From NCBI RefSeq assembly GCF_047470865.1, contig NZ_JAZDRH010000009.1:1-64000 (forward strand): 64,000 nt of DNA, in the 5' to 3' direction. The notes beneath the pieces are model-generated. The model did no database searches. It was given only the letters and a program-made list of their open reading frames with translations, and was not told the DNA's origin. The DNA comes from JAZDRH01 sp047470865 (lineage in GTDB: Bacteria > Pseudomonadota > Gammaproteobacteria > Pseudomonadales > Pseudomonadaceae). A program made the translations under genes and the position numbers. Shown here in pieces: positions 44,226 to 54,585 of the stretch (the stretch's first letter is position 1; each line of letters begins with the position of its first letter).

Positions 44226-44874
44226 TTATCAAATAGGTTTAGGACCGCTCTTGCAAACTGAGTTGGCAGAATCCTAGTGGTCATACCTCAAAACCTACGT
44301 ATCTTATAGGTATAGCTAAGTACATTAGTTATAGCTGATTATAGAAAGTGAATGGGAAACCAGCTATTCGTCGTTTGGATAAAGTGCTTCTGGTTAAATT
44401 AGCATTTGCAAAGTATCAGACTATAGTGCTAGTTAGTGTAGTTAACTTAGCATAAGTTATGCGTCTGTTTTGTGGTGAAGATCTTAGATTGAATGAGAAA
44501 AATAAGCGTTGCTGCTGGTAGGTGAGAAGATCTAACTTACTTAAGAGATAGGCGTTGGCCAATTCATGAGTCTAGATAAAAGAATAGATGAGCAGGTTGT
44601 GGTAGCTGTATAAATGCTGTTCTATTAGCCTTCGTGAATATTTAGCTTAAGTGTGTATGTCTGCAAGGAAACAGCGCTAGGGCTTTACCCCAGGTTGTGT
44701 ATTGCAAAGACTTAGACTATACAGCTAGTTAATATCACAGGATTGTTTAAGTGCTTGGTATTTACATCTAATTGTGCACTTTTGGCTTGGGTGCCTGTCT
44801 TGTATTAATGTATATAGCGAATGTTGTGTTAAACCAGCCCAGTCATTTTTGTTATTTTGCATTGAGTCTTTTTT
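44226..44874. other. Gene-free stretch
   Basis: About 650 bases, AT-rich, with stops in all frames and no hairpin of note. I see no RNA gene, repeat or decayed gene here. The promoters of both flanking genes must lie in it. Confidence 0.5.
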
Positions 44875-45699
44875 ATGTCTACCTCTGATATTGATGAAAA
44901 CCAACTGCCTTCGATCACCTTGTCTCCAGAAGATGCGCTACATCTTACTGAACGTCAGCAGAAAAACATTAAAAAACAAGAGATTAAAAAGGTTGCAACG
45001 GCACCGCTGTGGGCGCTACTGGTTGTTGTGTTTATTGCCTTAGTAGGCGTCAGTTGGTGGAGCTTTCAGCAAATTAAATTATTGTCTGATCAGCTAGTGG
45101 CCACTCAAAACAGTTTTGCGCAAATTACTGAGCTGGCAGATGGGCGTTTACAGAAAATATCAGGCTTAGTTAGTGCGGCAGAAAGTAGCTCTTCGGCAGA
45201 AAATAAAGCCTTTAAGCAAAGCTTGTCAGACATGGCATTAGACTTACAAAAGCAGCAAGAGCACAAAGCCCAACTCGAAAGTGCTATATACCAACTGCAG
45301 CATGATTTAAAGCAGTCGCTGGCGGATAACCAAGAGCTACAAAAAAACGGGCTGCTTTTACAGAGCGCGCACAAGGATCAAATCGAACAACAAAAAAAAC
45401 AACATGAGATGCTTAACGAACTAGCACAAAAATATGCTGAGTTAACCAACAATAATAAACAACAACAGCAAGAATGGAATAAAACGCTCGCTAGTTTTGA
45501 ACAGCGTTTAAAAACCTTAGATGGCAAATTAGCAGCGAGTGTAGGCAATAAAACTTTACAGGAAGATATGCGTAATCTTAAACAGGATGTATTGATATTA
45601 CGTACAGAACTGGAAAGTAAAAATACGGCTGCTGGGGTTAGCCAGCAGGAGTTTGATGCGTTTCGAGCACAAATTAATCGGCGCTTAGGTACTAAGTAA
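44875..45699 (+). CDS. Single-span membrane protein with long coiled coil
   Basis: A 274-residue protein. A short acidic cytoplasmic tail (1-40) is followed by one membrane helix (residues 44-62, ending VSWWS) and a long Gln/Glu/Lys/Ala-rich region (about 65-255) with heptad character. The outer part is thus periplasmic and probably a dimerising rod. I do not recognise the family. It converges head-on with gacS with no base between the two stop codons. Confidence 0.7.
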   Translation: MSTSDIDENQLPSITLSPEDALHLTERQQKNIKKQEIKKVATAPLWALLVVVFIALVGVSWWSFQQIKLLSDQLVATQNSFAQITELADGRLQKISGLVSAAESSSSAENKAFKQSLSDMALDLQKQQEHKAQLESAIYQLQHDLKQSLADNQELQKNGLLLQSAHKDQIEQQKKQHEMLNELAQKYAELTNNNKQQQQEWNKTLASFEQRLKTLDGKLAASVGNKTLQEDMRNLKQDVLILRTELESKNTAAGVSQQEFDAFRAQINRRLGTK

Positions 45700-48474
45700 T
45701 TAGCTTTCGCTGGCTGCTACAATGAGTAAACGGTCAATAGCATGCTCTAACTCGTCCAATAATAGTGCAATATTAGGTGAGTTTGATTTAAGTGCAGTTT
45801 CAGTTTCATTACAGTAGTGGCGTAATTGAGGTACACCACAGTAGCGTGTAGCACCATGTAGGCGATGTACACGCTCTAGTAGTTTTGACGTATTAGCCTC
45901 AGCCCGTGCTTGTTGAATAAATTCTTTATCAGCTGGCAAGGAATCTAACAGTAGCTTGAGCAAGTCATTTGCTAAATTTTGCTTTCCATTGGTTAGGCGT
46001 ACGGCTTCCTCATTATCTAACACCGCTAGAGTATTCACTGCTATTGTTGGTGTGGTTAGGCTTCTTTCAGGTAAAAACACATTGTTGGTAAGTTGAATGC
46101 CTGTCCACTTAGTAATCATTTGAATAAGCACTTGTTCATTAATAGGCTTACTTAAATAATCACAAAGGCCGTTTTGCAATAGAGCTGCTCGCTCATGTGG
46201 CAAGGCATGAGCAGTAACAGCAATAATAGGCAGTGAACTTGTTTTATTATTTTGCTGCTCCCATGCACGTATTTTTTCAGTTGTTTCCTGCCCATCCATT
46301 TCAGGCATTTGAATATCCATAAATACGAGATCTAAGGTTTCATTCTGCACAATATCCACGGCACTAAAACCATTTTGTGCAGTGAATACTTCAATATTTA
46401 AATCTTCCAGTAGAGTTTTAATTAAGAGTAAATTAGCTGGGTTGTCATCTACACATAAAATACGCAAAGCCGAGGTATTTGATTCAGAAACTACAGTGTT
46501 AGCAAGTGTAGGAACATTAGGAATATGGTCATTTTTATTAATAAGATTAACGCATATTTTTTGTAATTTACGATAGCATACAGGACGCGCAAGCATCTGC
46601 TCATAAAAATCAGGTAAGGCTTTTTGGTAATATGTGAGCTCTAAACTATTACAAATAAGAATAGGTATAACATTCAGATCGGCTAATGTCGTTAACCAAG
46701 GGAGAATCTCTTCAGGTCGGTATTGCGCTAAACGTACATTTAAAAACGCAAAAGAAAAAGCTTGAGTGGTGTTTTTGCGTTTTTCAACAGTGGCGTATAA
46801 GGATTCAACGTCAGTAAAGTTCTCACCAATTAAGCCACAGTCTTGTAGTGTATGGGTAAGTACTTTGCTGCCTAATGGTGTTTCTTCAAAGGTAGCTGCA
46901 TGTAAGCCTTGTAGCTCATCTAAAACAACAGGGGTATTAAATTGGCTATAGGCTTTTTCTAATGAAAGTACTAACCAGAACTCAGAGCCTTGGCCTAATT
47001 TACTGGTTACGCCAATTTCACCTTTCATTTGCTCAATAATACGTTTAGAAATACTTAACCCCAGTCCCGTACCAGAGGCTTTACGACTAGTGCTATGATC
47101 AAGCTGGGTAAAGGCGTTAAATAGCTTATCAATATCTTCCTCAGCGATTCCTATGCCTGTATCTTTAATATTGATACGTAAAAGCACTTTGTTATCAGTT
47201 TCATCCTCCATCATGACCTTGACCATCACACTACCATGGAGGGTGAATTTGATGGCGTTACCAATCAGGTTCGTGAGCACTTGTTTTAACCGTTGCGGGT
47301 CACCCATAAAATTACTAGGCGTGTCGTGGTAAATAAGGCTGTAAAGCTCTAAATGTTTTGAGTGTGCTGAAGGGGCTAATAACGTAATGACTTCTTGAAT
47401 TAAATCGCGCAGGTTAAAGGGCATATTTTCTAAAATCAATTTGCCAGCTTCAATGCGTGAAAAGTCTAATACTTCGTTAATAATGCCTAATAAGTTTTCA
47501 GCCGAAGCATAAATAGTATTTAGCTGCTCGCGCTGATTAGGGGTGAGTTCAGTTTTCCCGAGTAATTGAGTAAAACCAATAATACCGTTGAGCGGTGTAC
47601 GAATTTCATGGCTCATGTTGGCTAAAAATTCAGATTTAGTTTTACTGGCTTCTAAGGCATCTTTACGCGCTAAGTCCAACTCAACGTTTTGAAACTCTAA
47701 GGTTTCTAGTGTTTGTTGAATATCATCTGTAGCTTGGTCAATGCTACTTTGCAGTTCTTCATGACTTAATTTGATGGTCTGCGCCATTTGGTTGATGCCA
47801 TCAATAAGTTGATTGATTTCAAAGCTAAGAGTGCGTTGAATAGGCGTATCAAAGTCACCTTCTTTAATGCGTCGAATTCCTTTTAAGACAGTTTCTAACG
47901 GCTGGTTCACTGTGTTCGACAGGCGTAAGGCCCAAATAGCAGTAATAGTTAAGCCAAGTAAAATCAGTAAAACACTGATAGCCATTTGTTTATAGCCTTT
48001 TAGCAAGGTATTTTGATGGCTTAGCTCTAACTCTAGCCAGCCAATAGGTGCTGGCGTGGCAGTAGAGGAGTGTTCTGTTGATTGCTCTAAAATAGGAATG
48101 ACTAAAATAGAGCTTAAATCTTTGTGCTCAAGCACAGGCTGTACACTAGGCAGTGGTACGGTATAGCGTAAAGAGGGGCCGGCACTGGCAATAGCTTTGG
48201 CATTGCTACCACGAAAGCGGACAAAGCGTACGTCTTCTAAATCAATAGTTTCCTGAGCAATATTTTGCAGCTCAGTTACGTTTTCATTTTGCAATGATGT
48301 TGTGCTAATACGAGCAATTTGCTGGGCAATTAGCTGCCCGCGTTGAATAAGTTGATCTTGTGAGGTTTGCACCTGCATCCAGCTAAAGCCAATACTGAGA
48401 ATCAGCGCAAACAGCCCCGAAGGTAGTAGGGTAAGCAAGAGAAGACTGCTTTTTAGGCTTAGTTTGCGCAGCAC
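45700..48474 (-). CDS. gacS: Hybrid sensor histidine kinase GacS/BarA
   Basis: A 924-residue unorthodox kinase. Order: membrane helix (about 11-33), periplasmic sensor (34-160), second helix (163-185), HAMP (185-240), HisKA with MSHEIRTPLNG and phospho-His289, HATPase with the N-box and GTGLGLSISK, a degenerate receiver-like region (about 520-640), a receiver with DD in LCVDDNPAN and phospho-Asp720 (FMDIQMPEMDG), and a C-terminal Hpt domain with His870 (VHRLHGA). This is the layout of GacS/BarA, which phosphorylates GacA to turn on Rsm-type small RNAs. Such an RNA gene with a GacA box lies about 6 kb away at 54.6-54.8 kb. gacA itself is not in the window. Confidence 0.92.
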   Translation of the reverse strand: MLRKLSLKSSLLLLTLLPSGLFALILSIGFSWMQVQTSQDQLIQRGQLIAQQIARISTTSLQNENVTELQNIAQETIDLEDVRFVRFRGSNAKAIASAGPSLRYTVPLPSVQPVLEHKDLSSILVIPILEQSTEHSSTATPAPIGWLELELSHQNTLLKGYKQMAISVLLILLGLTITAIWALRLSNTVNQPLETVLKGIRRIKEGDFDTPIQRTLSFEINQLIDGINQMAQTIKLSHEELQSSIDQATDDIQQTLETLEFQNVELDLARKDALEASKTKSEFLANMSHEIRTPLNGIIGFTQLLGKTELTPNQREQLNTIYASAENLLGIINEVLDFSRIEAGKLILENMPFNLRDLIQEVITLLAPSAHSKHLELYSLIYHDTPSNFMGDPQRLKQVLTNLIGNAIKFTLHGSVMVKVMMEDETDNKVLLRINIKDTGIGIAEEDIDKLFNAFTQLDHSTSRKASGTGLGLSISKRIIEQMKGEIGVTSKLGQGSEFWLVLSLEKAYSQFNTPVVLDELQGLHAATFEETPLGSKVLTHTLQDCGLIGENFTDVESLYATVEKRKNTTQAFSFAFLNVRLAQYRPEEILPWLTTLADLNVIPILICNSLELTYYQKALPDFYEQMLARPVCYRKLQKICVNLINKNDHIPNVPTLANTVVSESNTSALRILCVDDNPANLLLIKTLLEDLNIEVFTAQNGFSAVDIVQNETLDLVFMDIQMPEMDGQETTEKIRAWEQQNNKTSSLPIIAVTAHALPHERAALLQNGLCDYLSKPINEQVLIQMITKWTGIQLTNNVFLPERSLTTPTIAVNTLAVLDNEEAVRLTNGKQNLANDLLKLLLDSLPADKEFIQQARAEANTSKLLERVHRLHGATRYCGVPQLRHYCNETETALKSNSPNIALLLDELEHAIDRLLIVAASES

Positions 48475-48619
48475 GGAGTAGCTCCTAGAATAATTAAGTA
48501 CTCAGTATAGAATAGGTTACTTTGAAGCTTTATAGCATATAGTTATATGCTACGTTCTTCCTGTTTTATCAGCTAATGCGATTTCCCAAGTATTATGTAA
48601 TGACTAAGGTCATTTATAA

Positions 48620-49516
48620 GTGAGCATTACTGTGCGCTATTCAACATTGGCAGACTGCATTGGCAATACACCTTTAGTGCGTTTACAGCGCATGGGTGGT
48701 CATACAAGCAATAGTTTACTGGTAAAACTAGAAGGGAATAACCCAGCTGGATCAGTAAAAGATCGCCCCGCATTATCTATGATTGAGCGAGCAGAACTCA
48801 GTGGGCAAATAACAACAGGCGACACACTGATTGAAGCTACTTCAGGTAATACAGGAATTGCCTTAGCTATGGCAGCGGCTATTAAAGGCTATCGTATGAT
48901 GCTTATCATGCCGGAAAATTCAACCCAAGAGCGTAAAGATGCAATGGCAGCCTATGGTGCACAACTTATTTTAGTTGAAACTATGGAAGCTGCCCGTGAC
49001 TTAGCTTTACAAATGCAGGCTCAAGGCAAAGGGAAGGTGTTAGATCAGTTTTCAAATCATGATAACCCTTTAGCCCACTACAATAGTACAGGACCAGAAA
49101 TTTGGCAGCAGACGGCTGGGGAAATTACCCATTTTGTCAGTGCTATGGGAACAACGGGTACTATTATGGGCGTTTCTCAGTATTTAAAAGAGCAAAATCC
49201 GGCTGTGCAGATTGTAGGTCTGCAACCTATGGAAGGCTCGGCTATTCCCGGAATTCGACGCTGGCCTCAAGCCTACTTGCCAAGTATTTTTGATAATAGC
49301 CGTGTTGATCAGATTATTGATATGAGTCAGCAAGAGGCAGAGCAAACCATGCGCCGCTTAGCTCGTGAGGAAGGTATTTTTTGTGGTGTGTCATCAGGTG
49401 GTGCAGTTGCGGCAATGCTGCGCTTATCGAAACACTTGGAAAATGCGACAATAGTCGCCATTGTGTGCGATCGTGGTGATCGTTACTTATCCAGTGGTTT
49501 ATTTAGTAAGGCGTGA
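48620..49516 (+). CDS. cysM: Cysteine synthase B (O-acetylserine sulfhydrylase)
   Basis: A 298-residue PLP enzyme. The cofactor lysine is Lys47 in NNPAGSVKDRP, the substrate loop is EATSGNTGIA, and the PLP-phosphate loop is MGTTGTIMG. It makes cysteine from O-acetylserine and sulfide or thiosulfate. The start is GTG at 48620. It is followed 3 bases later by rlmD; this gene order, with gacS on the other side, is that of Pseudomonas. Confidence 0.93.
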   Translation: MSITVRYSTLADCIGNTPLVRLQRMGGHTSNSLLVKLEGNNPAGSVKDRPALSMIERAELSGQITTGDTLIEATSGNTGIALAMAAAIKGYRMMLIMPENSTQERKDAMAAYGAQLILVETMEAARDLALQMQAQGKGKVLDQFSNHDNPLAHYNSTGPEIWQQTAGEITHFVSAMGTTGTIMGVSQYLKEQNPAVQIVGLQPMEGSAIPGIRRWPQAYLPSIFDNSRVDQIIDMSQQEAEQTMRRLAREEGIFCGVSSGGAVAAMLRLSKHLENATIVAIVCDRGDRYLSSGLFSKA

Positions 49517-49519
49517 CAC

Positions 49520-50869
49520 ATGAGTCGCCATAAAGGTCGAAATTTACGCTTCCAGCCAGCTGGCGGTGAAAAGCCAGTTGCCATTCCTGTTGGTAAAAAG
49601 CAAACCCTTAAAATCGAGCGTTTATCGCATGACGGTCGAGGTATTGCGTTTTGTGAAAGTAAAACATGGTTTGTTACAGGGGCTTTGGTTGATGAGCAAG
49701 TAGTGGCACGGGTACTAAATGCGCGTAGCAAAGTAGTTGAAGCCAATGCTGAGAAAATTGAACAGGCCAGCCCTTTACGGCAAGTGCCTAAGTGTCAGTA
49801 TTTTTCCCAGTGTGGTGGCTGTACCTTACAACACATGTCAAATGCACAGCAATTATCGCTTAAACAGAAAGGGTTAGCTGAGCAATTACAGCGTGCCGGT
49901 GTTGAGCCAAAAGAATGGGCTCCATCCTTAGAAAGTACAAGCTGGGCTTATAGGCGACGTGCTCGTATTGCCGTGAAGTGGGATGATAAGCAAGGGTTGC
50001 AAGTTGGTTTTAGGCAAGCAGCTAGCAATGCCATAGTTGCTGTTGAGCAATGCTTGGTACTGCAAGATGATTTACAACAAGTTTTTCCCTTTATTGTGCA
50101 GTGCTTAAAGGCGCTTTATAAACCGCGTTCAATTGGGCATGTGGAAGTATTTAGTGGCACTCATATTGCCCTATTAGTTCGTCTTACTGCGCCATTAGCT
50201 GAGCAAGATTATGTGGCGTTACGTGAGTTAGCTCAGCAGCAAAACCTACAATTGTGGTGGCAAGATCAAGGGCTAGCATATCCTGATAAAGCTGAGTCAA
50301 CCTTAGGTTTTAGCTTACCCACTTGGAACCTAACCTTAGCTTGGCGTCCAGGTGATTTCGTTCAGGTGAATGATCAAATCAATCAACAAATGATTGAACA
50401 AGCGCTCACTTGGTTAGCACCTAAAAAAAATGAGTATGTACTAGATCTGTTTTGTGGCTTAGGCAATTTTTCCCTACCCTTGGCGAAGCAGGTGGCTCAG
50501 GTGGTTGGTGTTGAAGGTGTACCAGCGATGGTAGAAAGAGCTAAGCAAAATGCGCAGTCAAATCAACTTAACAATGTACAGTTTTATCATGCTGATTTAA
50601 ATCAGCCGCTTGTAGCTCACTCGTGGGCAAAACAAAAGTTTGCTGGGGCTTTGCTCGATCCTCCACGTGAAGGCGCACTGGAAACGGTCAAGTATTTAGC
50701 TAAATTAGCCGTAGAGCGTATTGTGTATGTGTCTTGTAATCCGGCAACCTTGGCGCGTGATGCTGCAGCGTTGGAGCAGTGTGGTTACAAAATGATACGT
50801 TGTGCTGTAATGGATATGTTCCCGCAAACAGCGCATGTTGAAGCAATGGCGTTATTTGAGCGAACTTGA
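49520..50869 (+). CDS. rlmD: 23S rRNA (uracil-1939) 5-methyltransferase
   Basis: A 449-residue TrmA-family methyltransferase. The N-terminal TRAM-like domain is followed by Fe-S cysteines Cys92, Cys98 and Cys101 (KCQYFSQCGGC), the SAM-binding LDLFCGLGNFSLPLA, and the catalytic Cys406 in VSCNPATLARD. It methylates U1939 of 23S rRNA. The short spacing to cysM and the following relA (62 bases) suggest one transcript, or a relA promoter in the small gap. Confidence 0.93.
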   Translation: MSRHKGRNLRFQPAGGEKPVAIPVGKKQTLKIERLSHDGRGIAFCESKTWFVTGALVDEQVVARVLNARSKVVEANAEKIEQASPLRQVPKCQYFSQCGGCTLQHMSNAQQLSLKQKGLAEQLQRAGVEPKEWAPSLESTSWAYRRRARIAVKWDDKQGLQVGFRQAASNAIVAVEQCLVLQDDLQQVFPFIVQCLKALYKPRSIGHVEVFSGTHIALLVRLTAPLAEQDYVALRELAQQQNLQLWWQDQGLAYPDKAESTLGFSLPTWNLTLAWRPGDFVQVNDQINQQMIEQALTWLAPKKNEYVLDLFCGLGNFSLPLAKQVAQVVGVEGVPAMVERAKQNAQSNQLNNVQFYHADLNQPLVAHSWAKQKFAGALLDPPREGALETVKYLAKLAVERIVYVSCNPATLARDAAALEQCGYKMIRCAVMDMFPQTAHVEAMALFERT

Positions 50870-50931
50870 AATCCAAAAGTTTGTCTCCATGTGTAACTAA
50901 CTTGGGCGCAAAACAGAACAGGTAATACCCC

Positions 50932-53172
50932 ATGGTACAAGTAAGAGCTGAACAACCAGTAAAGGCTGATGGAAGTATTGATTTAGAGGCTTGGGTTGCT
51001 CATCTTCTAAGTATTGATAAAAGCCTTAATCGTGATAAGTTGCTAAAAGCCTGCCGCTTTGCTGAAGAGGCTGAGCGCCGAGCTGGTGTAGCTAAGCATG
51101 TGTGGAGTAATGATACTTCTAGTTTACGTACTGGGCTAGAAATGGCACAGATACTGGCAGACCTCAAACTGGACCAAGCAACACTTGTAAGTGCTATTAT
51201 TTACCGTTCTGTGCGTGAAGAAAAAGCTAGCCTGAGTGATGTTACTGATTCTTTTGGTGAAGAAGTGGCAAAGCTAGTGCAAGGCGTTTTACAAATGGCC
51301 GTTATTAGCGCCAGTATTTTGCCCCATGATTCTGTTGTACTTAATGCACAAGCTCAGGTTGAAAACCTGCGTAAAATGTTGGTTACGCTGATTGATGATG
51401 TGCGCGTAGCCTTGTTAAAAATTGCAGAACGTACCTGTGCTATTCGAGCAGTGAAAGAGGCTGACCCTGAACGGCGATATAAGGTAGCCCGTGAAGTTTT
51501 TGATATTTACGCGCCATTAGCCCACCGTTTGGGTATTGGACATATTAAGTGGGAACTGGAAGATTTATCTTTCCGCTACATTGAACCAGAACAATACAAA
51601 TATATTGCGGGTTTGCTGCATGAGCGTCGAATAGACCGACAACATTATGTTGAAAGCATAATGCAGCAGCTACGTAACGAGCTTAAAGAAGCACATATTG
51701 ATGCAGAAGTAACAGGTAGGGTGAAACATATTTACTCTATCTGGCGCAAAATGAAGAAAAAAAATCTGCAATTTAGCGAAATTTATGATGTACGTGCTTT
51801 ACGTATTTTAGTGCCACAGGTGCGTGATTGCTATACCGCATTGGGCATAGTGCACACTATGTGGCGTCATATTCCTCAAGAATTTGATGACTACATTGCC
51901 AACCCTAAAGAAAATGGCTATCGCTCGCTACATACAGCCGTGATAGGGCCAGAAGGTAAAGTGGTAGAAGTGCAGATTCGTACTTATGCCATGCATGAGG
52001 AAGCAGAGTTAGGGGTTTGCGCACACTGGCGTTACAAAGGTACTGACGTTAAAAGCAATTCAGACCATTATGAAGGCAAAATTGCCTGGCTTCGCCAAGT
52101 GCTGGAATGGCACGAAGAATTGGGCGATATGGGCGGCTTAGCGGAGCAGATCCGCGTAGATATTGAACCAGATCGTGTTTATGTGTTCACTCCAGATGGC
52201 CATGCTATTGATCTTCCTAAGGGCTCCACTCCGCTGGATTTTGCCTATCGTGTACATACGGAAATAGGTCACGGCTGTCGTGGTGCGAAAATTAATGGGC
52301 GCATCGTTCCTTTAACCTATAACCTCAAAACAGGCGAGCAAGTTGAAATTATTACAGGGCGTAAAGGTGGCCCGAGTCGAGATTGGTTAAACACCAGTTT
52401 AGGCTTTGTTAATACTACTCGTGCACGGGCCAAAATTGTTCACTGGTTTAAACTGCAAGCGCGTGAGCAAAACGTTGCGGCCGGCAAGCAAATGCTTGAA
52501 CGTGAATTACAACGCCTAGCGATAGGCTTCACTGAATATGAAAAGTTGGCAGAGCGCTGTAATGTTCATTCATTAGAAGATTTATTTGCGGCCTTAGGTG
52601 CTGGGGATGTGCGGTTATCGCACGCAGTGGGCATTGCGCAACAAATGACCGAACCTGTGGAGCGTAATGCAAACACTGAGCTGATTCCACGTAAGCCAAG
52701 TCAAAAAACAGCATCGCATGATGAAGTGCGTATTAACGGTGTCGGCAATCTACTAACGCAGATTGCAAAATGCTGTGCACCATTACCAGGTGATGCGATT
52801 GTCGGCTACATAACTCTAGGGCGAGGGGTTACCATTCATCGTCAAGACTGCTCAAATGCGTTAACGCTAGCAGAAAAAGAGCCAGAGCGTATGATACAAG
52901 TATCTTGGGGCAGTGCACCAGTGAATACCTATCCTGTTGAAATTGTTTTGCATGGCTTTGATCGCCCGGGTTTTATACGCGATGTGACGCAAGTATTGCT
53001 TAATGAAAAGCTAAACGTCGTCGCTATGGATACCCGCACTAACAAAGAAGAAAATACCGTAAGCATGAATTTCACCATTGAAGTACCTACGTTGTCGGTA
53101 TTAGGACGTCTATTAGGGCGTATTTCGGGGGTGCCTAACGTGATTGAAGTGAGGCGTCATCGTGCATCCTAG
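50932..53172 (+). CDS. relA: (p)ppGpp synthetase RelA
   Basis: A 746-residue RelA, the usual length. The hydrolase (HD) domain is inactive: the HD motif position reads RSVREEKASL rather than HDTVED. The synthetase domain (about 230-380) has YDVRALRILV, EFDDYIANPKENGYRSLHTAV and VEVQIRT. TGS (VFTPDGHAIDLPKGSTPLDFAYRVH), a zinc-finger-like region with CCAPLPGD, and an ACT domain at the end follow. It makes ppGpp at the ribosome during amino-acid shortage. The mazG start lies within its last codons (11-base overlap). Confidence 0.95.
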   Translation: MVQVRAEQPVKADGSIDLEAWVAHLLSIDKSLNRDKLLKACRFAEEAERRAGVAKHVWSNDTSSLRTGLEMAQILADLKLDQATLVSAIIYRSVREEKASLSDVTDSFGEEVAKLVQGVLQMAVISASILPHDSVVLNAQAQVENLRKMLVTLIDDVRVALLKIAERTCAIRAVKEADPERRYKVAREVFDIYAPLAHRLGIGHIKWELEDLSFRYIEPEQYKYIAGLLHERRIDRQHYVESIMQQLRNELKEAHIDAEVTGRVKHIYSIWRKMKKKNLQFSEIYDVRALRILVPQVRDCYTALGIVHTMWRHIPQEFDDYIANPKENGYRSLHTAVIGPEGKVVEVQIRTYAMHEEAELGVCAHWRYKGTDVKSNSDHYEGKIAWLRQVLEWHEELGDMGGLAEQIRVDIEPDRVYVFTPDGHAIDLPKGSTPLDFAYRVHTEIGHGCRGAKINGRIVPLTYNLKTGEQVEIITGRKGGPSRDWLNTSLGFVNTTRARAKIVHWFKLQAREQNVAAGKQMLERELQRLAIGFTEYEKLAERCNVHSLEDLFAALGAGDVRLSHAVGIAQQMTEPVERNANTELIPRKPSQKTASHDEVRINGVGNLLTQIAKCCAPLPGDAIVGYITLGRGVTIHRQDCSNALTLAEKEPERMIQVSWGSAPVNTYPVEIVLHGFDRPGFIRDVTQVLLNEKLNVVAMDTRTNKEENTVSMNFTIEVPTLSVLGRLLGRISGVPNVIEVRRHRAS

Positions 53173-53995
53173 AAGTTACCAGCTAGAAGACTTACTGTAT
53201 TTAATGCAACGTCTGCGTGATCCAGAACATGGCTGCCCGTGGGATATTGAGCAGAGCTTTGCCAGCATAGTACCGCATACCTTAGAAGAAGTTTATGAGG
53301 TAGTAGATGCCATTGAGCGTGAAGATTTTGCGCATCTCCCTAGCGAGCTTGGGGATTTGCTATTTCAGGTGGTGTATTACGCCCAGTTAGGTAAAGAGCA
53401 GCATAACTTTGATTTCTCGAGCATTGTCGATAACATTACACGCAAGTTAATTCGGCGCCATCCTCATGTATTTCCAGATGGCGACTTGTATGGATCAACT
53501 GGTGTTCCACGCTTAGCAGAAAGCGCTATTAAGCAGCGATGGGAAGAAATTAAAGCGCAAGAAAGGGCAGAGCAAAGTACTCAACCTGAGCAGTTGTCGC
53601 TATTGGATGATGTGCCTAATGCATTACCCTCTATGACACGTGCCATAAAATTGCAAAAACGTGCGGCTAGTGTGGGTTTTGACTGGCAACAAACGGAGCC
53701 TATTTTTGCTAAACTCGCCGAAGAAACGCAAGAGCTACAAGAGGCAATTGCATCAGGCGTCTATACAGATATGCAAGCTGAATTGGGTGATTTACTGTTT
53801 GTTGTAACTAACTTAGCGCGTCATTTAAAGATTGATCCTGACCAAGCATTACGGCAGACCAATCAAAAGTTTGAGCGTCGCTTCCGTTTTATTGAGCAAC
53901 ACATGCAAGCCGCTGGTAAGGCTTTGCAAAGCGCAACACTAGAAGAACTTGATGCTTTATGGGATCAAGCAAAATTACAGGAAAATAAAGCCTAA
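53162..53995 (+). CDS. mazG: Nucleoside triphosphate pyrophosphohydrolase MazG
   Basis: A 277-residue protein with two MazG domains. Acidic metal-binding helices are visible in both: LEEVYEVVDAIE with ELGDLLFQVVYY in the first, and EETQELQEAIAS with ELGDLLFVVTNL in the second. It hydrolyses NTPs, and in some bacteria affects ppGpp levels. It begins at GTG 53162, overlapping relA by 11 bases, so translation is coupled. relA-mazG is a conserved pair in gammaproteobacteria. Confidence 0.95.
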   Translation: MHPRSYQLEDLLYLMQRLRDPEHGCPWDIEQSFASIVPHTLEEVYEVVDAIEREDFAHLPSELGDLLFQVVYYAQLGKEQHNFDFSSIVDNITRKLIRRHPHVFPDGDLYGSTGVPRLAESAIKQRWEEIKAQERAEQSTQPEQLSLLDDVPNALPSMTRAIKLQKRAASVGFDWQQTEPIFAKLAEETQELQEAIASGVYTDMQAELGDLLFVVTNLARHLKIDPDQALRQTNQKFERRFRFIEQHMQAAGKALQSATLEELDALWDQAKLQENKA

Positions 53996-54033
53996 GGTTT
54001 TATTGTTATTCGTTTTGTAGATGGTTTTTGAAT

Positions 54034-54573
54034 ATGAGTCTTTCTCTGCGTGACCAATTATTAAAAGCGGGCTTGGTTAATGAAAAACAAGTTAAACAGG
54101 CTGAGCGCTCACAAAAGAAACAAGATCGTTTGGTGAAGAAAAACCAAGCCGATGCAGATGATTCGCAACGCAATGCAGCGCAGCAAGCACAAGCGCAAAA
54201 GCAAGCACGCGATCAAGCGTTAAATCGTGAACAGCAAGAAAAAGCGCAGAAGAAAGCTATCAAGGCGCAAATTAAGCAATTAATTGAAGGTTCGCGTTTG
54301 CCAAAACTAGAGAGTGATGATTACTTTAACTTCGTTGATCATGGAAAGGTAAAACGTATCGCCGTGAATACCATGATGCGCGATAAACTCAGTCGCGGCA
54401 CCTTAGCTATTGTAAGTCATGCCGGTGGTTATGAAATTATTCCACGTGATGTAGCATTAAAAATTCAAGAGCGCGAAGCCCATAGGATAGTTTTGCTTAG
54501 TGCACCAGATGAAAAACCAGATGAAGATGATCCGTATGCGGCTTATCAGATTCCAGATGACTTGATGTGGTAA
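54034..54573 (+). CDS. DUF2058 protein (YaiL-like)
   Basis: A 179-residue protein. The first half is a charged, Gln/Lys-rich coiled coil (LRDQLLKAGLVNEKQVKQAERSQKK), the second a small alpha/beta region ending DDPYAAYQIPDDLMW, as in DUF2058 nucleoprotein/polynucleotide-associated proteins. The ATG at 54034 was chosen over a TTG two codons upstream. It is 38 bases after mazG and ends the relA series. Its function is not established. Confidence 0.85.
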   Translation: MSLSLRDQLLKAGLVNEKQVKQAERSQKKQDRLVKKNQADADDSQRNAAQQAQAQKQARDQALNREQQEKAQKKAIKAQIKQLIEGSRLPKLESDDYFNFVDHGKVKRIAVNTMMRDKLSRGTLAIVSHAGGYEIIPRDVALKIQEREAHRIVLLSAPDEKPDEDDPYAAYQIPDDLMW

Positions 54574-54585
54574 TTAGGTATTATA

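Noticed and set aside
44226..44874. Hidden RNA or tRNA gene in the 650-base gap
   Set aside because: I saw no cloverleaf, CCA end, GC-rich core or terminator; nothing supports a gene.
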